DNA of 60,609 nt from Parabacteroides sp. An277 (GTDB lineage: Bacteria; Bacteroidota; Bacteroidia; Bacteroidales; Tannerellaceae), in assembly GCF_002159645.1 (NCBI RefSeq), contig NZ_NFJB01000025.1, forward strand, positions 1 through 60,609, read 5' to 3'. Position numbers and translations under genes: made by a program. Below are positions 60,541 to 60,609 of the stretch, one piece after another. Each line of letters opens with the position of its first letter. Positions within the stretch are counted from its first letter, which is position 1. The notes beneath the pieces are model-generated. The model searched no databases. It was given only the letters and a program-made list of their open reading frames with translations, and was not told the origin of the DNA.

Positions 60541-60609
60541 CGGCGGCTACCTACTCTCCCACTGTTACGCAGTACCATCGGCGTGACGGGGCTTAACTTC
60601 TCTGTTCGG
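60541..60609 (-). rRNA. rrf: 5S ribosomal RNA, 3' part (cut by window end)
   Basis: The minus strand reads CCGAACAGAGAAGTTAAGCC at the window edge, then GCCGATGGTACTGC and GTGGGAGAGTAGG, the conserved 3' two-thirds of Bacteroidetes 5S rRNA. The 5' end lies beyond the window, so an rrn operon on the minus strand is expected upstream. Confidence 0.95.

Overview
The window is Bacteroidota chromosome, most likely order Bacteroidales. Three things show this. Promoters follow the Bacteroides-type plan, a -33 TTTG about 19 bp before a -7 TAnnTTTG, and this is clearest at 19316-19381, 52034-52064 and 17655-17685. The gene families are typical of the order: DUF4491, a PorT-like barrel, a PUR/DUF3276 protein, a GTPase-degenerate EF-G paralogue, Wzi-like porin and a GH3/beta-lactamase fusion. 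Shine-Dalgarno sites are nearly absent. A Tannerellaceae/Porphyromonadaceae-like source seems likely, but I cannot fix the genus from sequence alone.

Layout. 0.4-7.3 kb (minus): a housekeeping block with esterase, rsmE, nucleoside transporter, bifunctional nuclease, DUF695 protein, small membrane protein and EF-G2-like factor. 7.7-19 kb: a ComEA-like HhH protein (plus), then a minus-strand efflux region (adaptor, RND pump, TolC-type channel, second RND pump) preceded by a CAT-like and a GNAT acetyltransferase. 19.2-25.2 kb: tRNA-Glu divergent from mutA-mutB (methylmalonyl-CoA mutase), then a GH10-like secreted hydrolase. 25.3-28.6 kb: sigma-54 activator, lptE, TPR protein, secG and DUF4491. 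28.7-32.7 kb: a lipid or headgroup module (TagD-like cytidylyltransferase, SDR, CDP-alcohol phosphotransferase, acyltransferase) and an orphan ECF sigma factor. 32.9-38.1 kb: an operon of five secreted hydrolases, four of them phosphoesterases. 38.6-47.4 kb: alpha/beta hydrolase, Wzi-like protein, PlsC, a 57-aa membrane protein, a CobD-like aminotransferase, the GH3/beta-lactamase fusion and a DUF6261-like protein. 48-60.6 kb: TonB-dependent receptor, map, two identical tRNA-Gln genes, rsfS-ftsH-cdsA, porT, a 2[4Fe-4S] ferredoxin, a PUR-domain protein, a CPA2 antiporter and the 3' part of a minus-strand 5S rRNA.

The most unusual feature is between the genes. At least twelve intergenic or intra-operonic stretches hold arrays of short palindromes or repeats. 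The repeated sequence usually differs completely from locus to locus, yet the spacing falls into only two classes, about 21-23 bp and about 40-42 bp (two and four turns of B-DNA). In two 41-bp arrays a second palindrome sits at the half-period. Two of the arrays (7532-7643 and 18964-19057) are diverged copies of one MITE-like element in opposite orientation. A separate dispersed element (231-367 and 41190-41366) begins as the terminator hairpin of the gene before it and carries a conserved tail.
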